Of a stretch of DNA of 37,052 nucleotides, positions 1 to 9,084 are shown one piece after another (the first letter of the stretch is position 1; each line of letters starts with the position of its first letter). Below the pieces are notes generated by a model. The model saw nothing but the letters and a program-made list of their open reading frames with translations, had not been told where the DNA came from and searched no databases. The stretch is from assembly GCA_026122915.1 (NCBI GenBank), contig JAGIXO010000005.1, positions 1-37,052 of the forward strand, read 5' to 3'. The stretch comes from Candidatus Electronema nielsenii (GTDB taxonomy: Bacteria; Desulfobacterota; Desulfobulbia; Desulfobulbales; Desulfobulbaceae). A program made the position numbers and the translations under genes.

Positions 1-1
1 G

Positions 2-226
2 CAAAGAGGTATTCATCTCATGCCGATCAGAAAGAAAAATTCAAAAAGAAAACATGGTGGTTTTGTTGAAAACGGCAAAAAATTCATTCGGAAGCGCATT
101 GAATCAGCATTCAGCGTGATTAAACAGCTATTTCCAGCACATATTCACGCTGTCACGCATCAGGGGTTTGAGCTGAAAGTTCTTTTGTTTGTTTTAGCAT
201 ATGGCATTGAAAAAGCAATGTTTTAG
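2..226 (+). mobile_element. C-terminal fragment of DDE transposase (IS982/IS4-like), 5' part outside the window
   Basis: Frame is open from base 2 (QRGIHLMPIRKKNSK...). RKRIESAFSVIKQLFPAHIHAVTHQGFELKVLLFVLAYGIEKAMF resembles the C-terminal RxRIExxFS helix and hydrophobic tail of IS982-type transposases. Confidence 0.7.
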
Positions 227-248
227 GTAGCAACTTGGGTAAGGAATA

Positions 249-650
249 ATGTCTCAAATCGTCAAAGATATATTGTTTGAAATTCAAGAGTGCAGATTAT
301 CAGGAAATGCTTTGACGTGCCGCACAACTGCTACTAACAAGAAGGACGATAGGGATATCAGAATTTATAAGCACGAATGTCCTTGGTGCAGCAATGAACT
401 GCGAAGCAAAATATTTGATAATTTATCAAACGAACAAAATGTATCGTCAATAGAGTTCGCAAATAAGAAATCAAATGAAGAGTACGTTGACCACATGCTT
501 GTTTTAGAAGTCCAAACGAGATTGGATTTTATTTTTGAGGGAATAAACATCAAGGCAAATAAACTGGCACTGCTTGAATTCACATGCGGAGAAATTGAAA
601 GCGACAATGAATTTAAGGTTCAATTTAGAGATATTCCTATATCAAGGTAG
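249..650 (+). CDS. hypothetical protein, no recognised family
   Basis: 133-aa ORF with no signal peptide; beta-rich-looking sequence with a CPWC motif. Lies directly downstream of the transposase fragment. Confidence 0.5.
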   Translation: MSQIVKDILFEIQECRLSGNALTCRTTATNKKDDRDIRIYKHECPWCSNELRSKIFDNLSNEQNVSSIEFANKKSNEEYVDHMLVLEVQTRLDFIFEGINIKANKLALLEFTCGEIESDNEFKVQFRDIPISR

Positions 651-782
651 GTAGGAGAGCCTTGCGATCCCCCTCCTTCTGCGTCGTGATACTCATCACG
701 ATTCGCCCGGATCGAGTAACCTTTTGCAGCGGCATAGAGGGAAGCGGCTTCCTTCTGCGCATTGATTCATTAACACAGGGAA

Positions 783-1289
783 ATGGCAGAAAATAACGAC
801 AGTAAATGGGACAAGAACTTTGTTGCTGCTGTGGTAGTCGTTGGCGCGGTTGTCACAATCGCAACTCCTGAGCTGCGGAAGCTTTTTTGCTTGGAAAAGG
901 ACAACCCCGCACCTCAGCAGCAGACAGTGCAAACAGTTCCGCAGCCTTCGCCGACACCTGCGGAATCAGCAGCAGAGCCGAAACCAAAACCGCCAGTGGT
1001 TCATACGGCAAAAGAACCTGCTGTCCCGTATGAATGCACCATCGGCGACAACAAAAGCGAGTTTGTCGAAGAGGCGAATACTAACCTTTCTGTTAAGTTT
1101 CATAATATCGGAGGAGAGGATACTGCCATCGTCACTATTACACCTGATGTCAAGGAGCAAATAATTCTTCCAACAGTTGGTAGCGGCAGCAAGGAGTTTT
1201 CCTCATCAACCGGGATTTTCCTTTTCCACGTCCTCAATGTGGATTGGAACAGCAGGACAGTCACGGTTCAGGTGAGCCGGAAATCGTAA
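783..1289 (+). CDS. hypothetical membrane-anchored protein: N-terminal TM, Pro/Gln/Ala-rich linker, C-terminal beta domain
   Basis: Hydrophobic FVAAVVVVGAVVTIA near the N-terminus, then PAPQQQTVQTVPQPSPTPAESAAEPKPKPP linker, then a probable beta-sandwich domain; purine-rich stretch ACACAGGGAA upstream. Confidence 0.6.
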   Translation: MAENNDSKWDKNFVAAVVVVGAVVTIATPELRKLFCLEKDNPAPQQQTVQTVPQPSPTPAESAAEPKPKPPVVHTAKEPAVPYECTIGDNKSEFVEEANTNLSVKFHNIGGEDTAIVTITPDVKEQIILPTVGSGSKEFSSSTGIFLFHVLNVDWNSRTVTVQVSRKS

Positions 1290-1308
1290 TAAAAATTGGA
1301 ATGATTCT

Positions 1309-2538
1309 ATGAAAAAAGGCTACTTCGGACAATGGGGCGGGGCGTTCATCCCGGAAGTGTTGCATCAAACCTTTGCCGAGCTGAACGCGGCCTACGAGGC
1401 GGCGCGGGCCGATGCCAGCTTCTGGCAGGAATACGTTGACCTGATGGCCAACTATTCCGGCAGGCCCACGCCATTGACTTATGCGGAGAACCTCTCCAAG
1501 CAGCTCGGCGGGGCGCGGATTTACATCAAGCGAGAAGACCTCAACCACACTGGCGCGCACAAGGCCAACAATGTCATGGGCCAAGGCTTGTTAGTCAAGC
1601 GCATGGGCAAGAAGCGGGTCATCGCTGAGACCGGTGCTGGTCAGCACGGTGTGGCTACGGCAACGATGGCCGCCCGCTTCGGCTTTGCCTGCACGATTTA
1701 CATGGGCGAAGAGGACGTGGCCCGGCAGCGGCCCAATGTCTTCTGGATGGAGAAGCTCGGCGCGACCGTGGTGCCGGTGAAAGACGGCTCGCGCACCCTC
1801 AAAGACGCGATCAACGAGGCGTTTCGCGATTGGGTAGCGAGCATGGACACGACGCATTATGTCCTTGGTACGGCCTGCGGGCCGCATCCCTTCCCGGAAA
1901 TGGTGGCGTGGTTTCAATCCATCATCGGCCAAGAGGCGCGGCGGCAGATCATCGAGCAGCGCGGGGCTATGCCGGACAGGGTTTATGCCTGCGTCGGCGG
2001 CGGCTCGAACGCGATGGGCATCTTCCAAGGTTTCCTTGATCAGCCAGAGGTGGAGCTGATCGGCGTGGAAGCGGGCGGCAAAGGACTTGACACCGGCAAA
2101 CACGCCTCCCGAATGCTGACTGACCGCGCTGCGGCAGGTATCGCCCAAGGCTACAAAACCATGTTCCTGCAAGACAGCGACGGCCAGATGCTTGACACGC
2201 ATTCGATCTCCGCAGGGCTGGATTATGTCGGCATTTCGCCGATACTCGCTGATCTGGGCGAGAAAGGCCGGGTGCGCTTCGAGGCGGCCACGGATGAGGA
2301 AGTGCTCGCGGCCCTTCAGCTGACCATGAAGACGGAAGGCATCATCCCGGCCTTGGAATCGGCCCACGCCTTTGCCCAGGCGATCAAAGAGGCACCGCAG
2401 ATGTCCCGCGAGCAGGCGATTATCATCAACATGTCAGGCCGGGGCGACAAGGACATCTTCACCATCGCCCATGCCTTTGATGATCCGTCGTGGAAGGAGT
2501 TTATTATCGGACGGGCTGAGGAGTATCGAACGAAATAG
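1309..2538 (+). CDS. trpB: tryptophan synthase beta chain
   Basis: GYFGQWGGAFIPEVL, KREDLNHTGAHKANN (PLP lysine motif), ETGAGQHGVATA, CVGGGSNAMG and SGRGDKD are classic TrpB motifs. Confidence 0.97.
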   Translation: MKKGYFGQWGGAFIPEVLHQTFAELNAAYEAARADASFWQEYVDLMANYSGRPTPLTYAENLSKQLGGARIYIKREDLNHTGAHKANNVMGQGLLVKRMGKKRVIAETGAGQHGVATATMAARFGFACTIYMGEEDVARQRPNVFWMEKLGATVVPVKDGSRTLKDAINEAFRDWVASMDTTHYVLGTACGPHPFPEMVAWFQSIIGQEARRQIIEQRGAMPDRVYACVGGGSNAMGIFQGFLDQPEVELIGVEAGGKGLDTGKHASRMLTDRAAAGIAQGYKTMFLQDSDGQMLDTHSISAGLDYVGISPILADLGEKGRVRFEAATDEEVLAALQLTMKTEGIIPALESAHAFAQAIKEAPQMSREQAIIINMSGRGDKDIFTIAHAFDDPSWKEFIIGRAEEYRTK

Positions 2539-2708
2539 GCGCGTCTGCTGCGCATGAGGCGGAAAGAAGGAAAAAATGAACGACATATTGCCAAAGAGCA
2601 GGATATGCGATACACAGAGACTGCGCTGACTTTTTATTTGATGAAAATTCGCGGCTGAACCTTGACTGCGGGCGGCTTTTCCCGCTGAAGATTCCGGCAA
2701 TCCGGCCT

Positions 2709-3349
<641 letters not shown>

Positions 3350-3359
<10 letters not shown>

Positions 3360-4342
3360 ACGAGCATCCCTTTGTCCTCGCCGAAGCGGTGGAGGCTGCT
3401 GTGCGCACAGTTTCGGTGCTATCGCAGGAAAAGGGGCTGGACATTTTTGTCGATATCGCGCCCTCTGTCCCGGCGATGGTCGATGGCGACAGTCTGCGTT
3501 TCCGCCAGATCATCCTGAATCTCCTCAGCAATGCGATCAAATTTTCTGAAAAAGGCCCAATTCGCATAACTGTCGTCCCGGACAAAATCGGGCCAGAGAC
3601 GATTGCGGTGCGGGTGGCGGTAATCGACCGAGGTATCGGAGTTAAGGCGGACAAAATCAGCTCGATCTTCAGTGCCTTCTCGCAGGAAGACAGTTCGGTT
3701 TCGCGCAAATTCGGCGGTACGGGCTTGGGTCTTGCTATCTGCCGCCAGCTTTGCGAGCTGATGGACGGCACGATCAGCGTACAGAGCGAACAAGGCAAGG
3801 GGACAACGTTTACCTTTGTTGTTATTTTCGGCCTTACTTCCCAAGAGTTGCCGCAGAAAAAAGTTGTTGCTTCGTTAGAGGAGATCAAGCTCCAGCCGGT
3901 GCGTATTCTGTTGGTTGAAGATAACCCGGCCAACCGCTTCCTGCTCCGGGTGGTATTAGAAAAGGACCAGCATCAGGTGATAGAGGCGATCGATGGCGTG
4001 GAGGCACTACATGTCCTGCTCGACGATGACCGTTTCGACCTGATTCTATCAGATGTACAGATGCCTCGCTTAGACGGCTACAGCCTGACGCGGCTTATCC
4101 GCTTCTGTGAACAGGGAGAAGAGCTGGATGACAATACCTCTGATAAATTAGAAGCCAGCTTGATTGACCGATTACGCCGCCGCTTGCACGGTCGGCACCG
4201 CTTGATCATCGCCATGACCGCCAATGCTATGAGTGGAGATCAAGAAAAATGCTTTGATGCAGGCATGGATGACTACTTGACTAAACCTATTGACAAAAAA
4301 CAGCTCGCTTGCACTCTGCGTCGCTGGCTGCCTGCGGCCTGA
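3350..4342 (+). CDS. hybrid histidine kinase, C-terminal part (HATPase_c + REC)
   Basis: N-box [24 protein letters not shown]-boxes [46 protein letters not shown], then REC domain [14 protein letters not shown]...[17 protein letters not shown]...MTANAM...DDYLTKPID. Confidence 0.9.
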
Positions 4343-4488
4343 TTTGGCTTTGAGAGGATGCGACACGCGGCTCTGTTGTAGAAAAAATCACTCGCACGAC
4401 AAAGCAGACTTTCCTTTTCAGCGGGTTCGTTTTAAATATAGATCAGCAGCCGGTTTCATTGGCACTGCCATCAACTTTTGGAGAACTC

Positions 4489-5502
4489 ATGGATCATCGC
4501 CACAACCTACCCGACTTTATCGCGGCCTTGCTGCGCCCGGAAGCCTATCCGCATCCCGCCGCCGATGTGCGGCTGGTGCAAACTCACATTTCCTTCGTCC
4601 TCATCGCAGGCGATTTCGTCTATAAATTCAAGAAGCCAGTTGATTTCGGTTTTCTTGATTTTTCCACCTTGGAGCGACGCAAGCGTTGCTGCGAGCAAGA
4701 GCTGCTGCTCAATCGCCGCCTCTGCTCGGAAATTTATCTCGACATGGTCAAGGTGACGCAGGAAAACAGTGGCTTTGCCCTCAACGGTACCGGCAACGTG
4801 GTGGAATACGGCGTAAAGATGGCGCGGATGCCAGAAGAAGGCATGATGATCAATGTGATCAAAGCGGGTAAATTAGACCGCGAGCAGATTGATGCCATTG
4901 TTGATCGGCTGATTCCCTTTTATCAGCAGGCAGAACGCAGCCCAGAGATTGATGCGTTCGGTGCCGCGACCGCTGTAGCGGTTAACATTTTGGAAAATTT
5001 CAGCCAAACCGAGGGGTTCATTGGCAAAGGTAGCCTGACTCGCGAGCAATTTGACCGCATCTCCAGCTGGTCAAAAGCCTTTCTTGCGCAAGAAAATCGC
5101 TTCAATCAGCGCGTTGCGGGCGGCTACATCCGTGATGGCCACGGCGATTTATATTCGGCCAACATCTGCATTGCGGACAAGATTTATATCTTTGACTGCA
5201 TCGAATTCAACCAGCGCTTCCGCTATTGTGACGTGGCCAGCGATGTGTCCTTCTTAGCGATGGATTTGGATTTTCACGGCTTGCATGAGTTGTCCGAATA
5301 TTGCATCGACCGTTTCAGCCAGCTTTCAGGCGACAGCGGCCTGCGCGGAATGCTGAACTTTTACAAGTGCTACCGTGCTTATGTGCGCGGAAAAATTGGC
5401 CTCTTCACTGCGGCTGATCCGGCGGTTGACGAGGCGGTACGCAAAAACTGCACCGAGGCAGCGGCTAAATATTTTGCGCTCGCGGAAAGCTATGCCGTCT
5501 AA
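4489..5502 (+). CDS. aminoglycoside phosphotransferase (APH)-like kinase-fold protein
   Basis: VQTHISFVLIAGDFVYKFKKPVDFGFLDFSTLERRKRCCEQELLLNRRL and GYIRDGHGDLYSANICIADKIYIFDCIEFNQRFRYCDVASDVSFLAMDLDF match the N-terminal half of 'bifunctional APH/ATP-binding' proteins. ATG at 4489 has a GGAG upstream. Confidence 0.85.
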   Translation: MDHRHNLPDFIAALLRPEAYPHPAADVRLVQTHISFVLIAGDFVYKFKKPVDFGFLDFSTLERRKRCCEQELLLNRRLCSEIYLDMVKVTQENSGFALNGTGNVVEYGVKMARMPEEGMMINVIKAGKLDREQIDAIVDRLIPFYQQAERSPEIDAFGAATAVAVNILENFSQTEGFIGKGSLTREQFDRISSWSKAFLAQENRFNQRVAGGYIRDGHGDLYSANICIADKIYIFDCIEFNQRFRYCDVASDVSFLAMDLDFHGLHELSEYCIDRFSQLSGDSGLRGMLNFYKCYRAYVRGKIGLFTAADPAVDEAVRKNCTEAAAKYFALAESYAV

Positions 5503-6064
5503 GCCAACAATGTATGTTTTCTTCGGCCTAATCGCGTCAGGGAAATCGACGCTGGCCGAGCTGTTCGCCGCTGAACGCGACTTGCCGTATTTCAACTCTG
5601 ACCGGGTACGCAAAGAGCTGGCAGGCATTGCGCCGACGGAACGCCGTCCGGCTGACATGGGCGAGGGAATTTATACCCCAGAGTTGAGTGCTAAAACCTA
5701 TCAGACGATGCTCGACCGGGCGGAGCAGGCAGTGCAAAACGGCGCGGCTGGCGTGGTGTTAGACGGCTCGTACAGCATTGCAAAAGGACGCAGCGCGGTC
5801 AGGACGTTGGCAGAAAGTTTGGGTGTAACAACGCTGTTCATCCTCTGCGCCTGCTCAGAAGCGGAAACCAAACGTCGCCTTGCGCTGCGGGCCAGCGACC
5901 CGAACGCGGTCTCGGATGGCCGCTGGGAGATATTTGTCCGCCAGAGAGAGCAGTTCGAGCAGCCTGATGAGCTGCCGCCGGAAATGCTGCTCCGGCTGAA
6001 CACGGAAGCGGAGCCGGAGGCATTGCTCAGACAGATCAACCCCTCACCAAGGAACCGGAAATGA
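5492..6064 (+). CDS. AAA family ATPase / zeta-toxin-like P-loop kinase
   Basis: P-loop FFGLIASGKSTLAELFA, DGSYSIAKGRSAVRTLAESLGV, Arg-rich lid; start ATG at 5492 overlaps the stop of the APH gene. Confidence 0.8.
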   Translation: MPSKPTMYVFFGLIASGKSTLAELFAAERDLPYFNSDRVRKELAGIAPTERRPADMGEGIYTPELSAKTYQTMLDRAEQAVQNGAAGVVLDGSYSIAKGRSAVRTLAESLGVTTLFILCACSEAETKRRLALRASDPNAVSDGRWEIFVRQREQFEQPDELPPEMLLRLNTEAEPEALLRQINPSPRNRK

Positions 6065-6498
6065 CCAAAATCTACCACCTCAGCTATCCGAAAGAGAACT
6101 CCAGCCAGCCAATCATCTGCCAGCTCGTCAAGCATTACGATGTGGAGTTCAACATCCTCAAGGCGGAAATTCTGCCGCAGCGCGACGGCTACGTGATTCT
6201 GGAGCTGAAGGGCCTCAAGGAGAATATCAACGCCGCGCTTGATTATTTCAAAAGCTTGGGAGTCAAGGCGGAGCGCATTGCAGGCCGAGTGCATAGGGAT
6301 GAGAAAAAATGCTTTCAGTGCGGAGCCTGCACCGGCATCTGCCCAGTCGGCGCATTGCACATTCAGCAGCCAGAAATGACGGTCGTTTTTGAGCCGGAGA
6401 AATGCACTGGCTGCGGACTATGCGTCACAGGCTGCCCAGTGCGGGCGATGGCGGTTTCCTTTGATCCGGCCACTGAAGAAAGCTGCGTCATGGCCTGA
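6061..6498 (+). CDS. NIL domain / 2x[4Fe-4S] ferredoxin protein
   Basis: N-terminal NIL-like ACT fold followed by CFQCGACTGICPVGAL and CTGCGLCVTGCPVRAM; ATG overlaps the preceding stop (ATGA). Confidence 0.9.
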   Translation: MTKIYHLSYPKENSSQPIICQLVKHYDVEFNILKAEILPQRDGYVILELKGLKENINAALDYFKSLGVKAERIAGRVHRDEKKCFQCGACTGICPVGALHIQQPEMTVVFEPEKCTGCGLCVTGCPVRAMAVSFDPATEESCVMA

Positions 6499-6539
6499 GG
6501 AGTTCACCCCAGCAACAACGCGCAACAAAGGAAGGCTTT

Positions 6540-6926
6540 ATGAATTCCAGCAGCGGCTCGGCATCTTTTTTCAACAAAGTTCCTTGGACCTTTTTCGTCA
6601 TCATTTATCTCGTGGTGACGCAGGTTATGGAGATTCCTTTAGACGGCGTGCCGGGATTTGTCCTGATCGGCCTCGGCGTGTTCGTGCTCTTTGCCGAATT
6701 CTTCAAGTCCGGCGACATCGGCTTGGCGGTTTTCATGATTGACGTGGTCACGTCCGTGATCGGGCTGGTGGCCGCCACTGTCCTGCTCTGCTATTTGGTC
6801 TGGGAAATGGGCCAGCCGCTGACCTTTTACCATTGGTTCGGCTACACCATCCTGCTTGGCGACGCTATTTTCAGCCCGCTCAACTCCTTCCGCACCGCAT
6901 TGCGGAATTTTGGCGTGGGAGCGTGA
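6540..6926 (+). CDS. small polytopic membrane protein, unknown function
   Basis: 128 aa with about 4 hydrophobic segments (WTFFVIIYLVVTQVM, FVLIGLGVFVLFAEFF, VVTSVIGLVAATVLLCYLVW). Confidence 0.7.
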   Translation: MNSSSGSASFFNKVPWTFFVIIYLVVTQVMEIPLDGVPGFVLIGLGVFVLFAEFFKSGDIGLAVFMIDVVTSVIGLVAATVLLCYLVWEMGQPLTFYHWFGYTILLGDAIFSPLNSFRTALRNFGVGA

Positions 6927-6935
6927 AGGATTGTC

Positions 6936-8069
6936 ATGCCGCAATCGTTAGACAGGCTGACCATCAAAGGCTTCAAGTCCATTCAGTCGCTGGAGAATTT
7001 CGAGCTGCGGAATCTGAATGTGCTGATTGGCGGCAACGGGGCGGGAAAAAGCAATTTCATTGATTTTTTTCGCCTGCTGCGGGCCATGATGGAGCTGCCG
7101 TTACCCGGTATTACCAACGCAAGCCTGCAATCGTATATTGCCGGCGGCGGCGGCAGCGATGCCTTTTTATTCAATGGGTCGTATGTCACACCTTGGATTG
7201 AAGTCGAAACAATGTTTGGCAAGAACGGTTATCGTTTTAAACTAGTTCCTACTGTAGAAGAAGTTTTTTATATTTGTGATGAAGCAAGATATTATGCTGG
7301 CGGAAAAGCAAAATGGTGGGAATTAGGCAGCGGATATTCTAAACCAGAATTGCTTGAAGATAAAAATAAACCGGGAGCTTCTGGGTATCGTAGTGCTTCA
7401 TATTACGTTTACAATGCTATTTCTTCATGGAAGATTTACCATTTTCACGATACCAGCAAAGACGTGCCAATTGCACCGATGCGTGGCTGGGAGACTATTG
7501 ATGATTCAGAATATCTCCGATTTAATGCGGCAAATATCGCTCCATTTCTATATTCTTTAAAAGAATATTGTACTGATTCGTATCGACAAATAATTGATTC
7601 TGTTAGTTTGGTTGCGCCATTTTTTGGAGATTTCATTCTCAAGCCAAACGCGCAGGAAAAAGTGCGGTTGAACTGGCATCAGAAAGGCTCTGATTATCCC
7701 CTGCGGCCATACCATCTTTCTGACGGCACGCTGCGTTTCATCTGCCTTGCCACAGCACTGCTTCAGCCAAATCCGCCCTCAACGATGATCATTGATGAGC
7801 CGGAACTGGGGCTGCATCCTTACGCCATCGAAATATTGGCGGAGCTGATTCAAGCAGCGGCGGAAAAAACACAGCTTATAGTCTCCACGCAATCTCCGGC
7901 CTTGGTTGACTGTTTCCAGCCGGAAGATGTGGTGGTGGTCACAAGAGAAAAAGGCGCATCCGTCTTCAAGCGGCTGAACGCGCAGGAGCTGTCCGCCTGG
8001 CTTGAAGACTACTCTTTAGGCGACCTCTGGCGCAAAGGTGTTATTGCAGCAGGTCCTTCTTATGAGTAA
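6936..8069 (+). CDS. AAA family ATPase (AAA_21/OLD-like, SMC-type head)
   Basis: Walker A NVLIGGNGAGKSNFIDFF; signature-like HLSDGTLRFICLATALL; Walker B TMIIDEPELGLHPYAIEIL; STQSPALVDCF switch region. Confidence 0.92.
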   Translation: MPQSLDRLTIKGFKSIQSLENFELRNLNVLIGGNGAGKSNFIDFFRLLRAMMELPLPGITNASLQSYIAGGGGSDAFLFNGSYVTPWIEVETMFGKNGYRFKLVPTVEEVFYICDEARYYAGGKAKWWELGSGYSKPELLEDKNKPGASGYRSASYYVYNAISSWKIYHFHDTSKDVPIAPMRGWETIDDSEYLRFNAANIAPFLYSLKEYCTDSYRQIIDSVSLVAPFFGDFILKPNAQEKVRLNWHQKGSDYPLRPYHLSDGTLRFICLATALLQPNPPSTMIIDEPELGLHPYAIEILAELIQAAAEKTQLIVSTQSPALVDCFQPEDVVVVTREKGASVFKRLNAQELSAWLEDYSLGDLWRKGVIAAGPSYE

Positions 8070-8757
8070 GGTGGAAGTATGCATTATTGTGGAAGGGCCG
8101 ACTGAGCAGATATTTGTCCGTGATTTTCTTGCCCCGGCAATGTCCGAGAAAGGAATCTATCTCCACTCCGCCCGCATTGGCAGTCCTGGTCATAAAGGTG
8201 GCAACATCCGCTTTGAGCGGGCCAAGAACGACATCGGCAATTTCCTCAAGCAGCGGCCAGACATCTACGTGTCAACAATGTTTGATTATTTCAGAATTGA
8301 TTCGAACTGGCCGGGAAAAGAGCAGATCAGCGGGCAAGTGAAAAGCGGAGTTAGGCTGGCCGCCACTCAAAAAGCTGAACTGCTTGAAACTGCGACGCGC
8401 CATAAAATTGTTATGAGCTTCGGCGGCAACAATGCCGACCGCCGCTTCATTCCCTACATCGCCATGCACGAGTTTGAAGCCCTGCTCTTCAGTGATCCCG
8501 TTGTGCTGGCGGAAAAGATCAAGGTTGAGCCGAAGTCTGTGCAGCAGATTCTTGCCAAATGCGGCAGCCCGGAAGAAATCAATGACCGCCCGGAAACCGC
8601 TCCGTCGAAACGAATTGCCGCGTTGACGAGCGGATACAAGAAGATTGTCATGGGCAGCAGCATTGCTGAAGCCATCAGCATTGCAACCATGCGTCGGCAG
8701 TGCCCACATTTCAATCAATGGCTGACCAATCTTGAGCAGCTTCACAAAGAGATATAA
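8062..8757 (+). CDS. DUF4276 family protein (TOPRIM-like), partner of the upstream ATPase
   Basis: CIIVEGPTEQIFVRDFLAP, STMFDYFRIDSNWPG, IPYIAMHEFEALLFSDP are DUF4276 hallmarks; start ATGAGTAAG overlaps the ATPase stop. Confidence 0.88.
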   Translation: MSKVEVCIIVEGPTEQIFVRDFLAPAMSEKGIYLHSARIGSPGHKGGNIRFERAKNDIGNFLKQRPDIYVSTMFDYFRIDSNWPGKEQISGQVKSGVRLAATQKAELLETATRHKIVMSFGGNNADRRFIPYIAMHEFEALLFSDPVVLAEKIKVEPKSVQQILAKCGSPEEINDRPETAPSKRIAALTSGYKKIVMGSSIAEAISIATMRRQCPHFNQWLTNLEQLHKEI

Positions 8758-8781
8758 ATTTCAACCTTTGCAAATACCGCT

Positions 8782-9084
8782 ATGAATACTTGGAACAAAT
8801 CTTCTTGGAAAAACAAAACCGCTCTTCAGCAGCCTGAATGGCCTGCGTCAGAACTGCGCGAAGCTACGGAACTGCTCTCGCACCTGCCGCCGTTGGTGGC
8901 TGCGGGTGAAATCCGCGAACTCAAAGAACATTTAGCTAAGGCAGCTAAAGGCGAGGCTTTTTTGCTCCAAGGCGGCGACTGCTCAGAGGAGTTTGTCCGC
9001 TGCACCGCTCCGAACATTAAAAGCACCATGAAAGTGCTGCTGCAAATGGCCGCGATTTTGACCTATGCGGGCGCAGGCCGGTGA
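8782..9084 (+). CDS. class II (plant-type) DAHP synthase, N-terminal part; frameshifted
   Basis: WNKSSWKNKTALQQPEWPA and FLLQGGDCSEEF, IKSTMKVLLQMAAILTYAGAG are DAHP synthase II motifs; continues in another frame from 9081. Confidence 0.9.
   Translation: MNTWNKSSWKNKTALQQPEWPASELREATELLSHLPPLVAAGEIRELKEHLAKAAKGEAFLLQGGDCSEEFVRCTAPNIKSTMKVLLQMAAILTYAGAGR

Noticed and set aside
1591-2367. 258-aa - strand ORF opposite trpB
   Set aside because: Antisense shadow of trpB; composition is His/Arg/Ala-rich without domain motifs.
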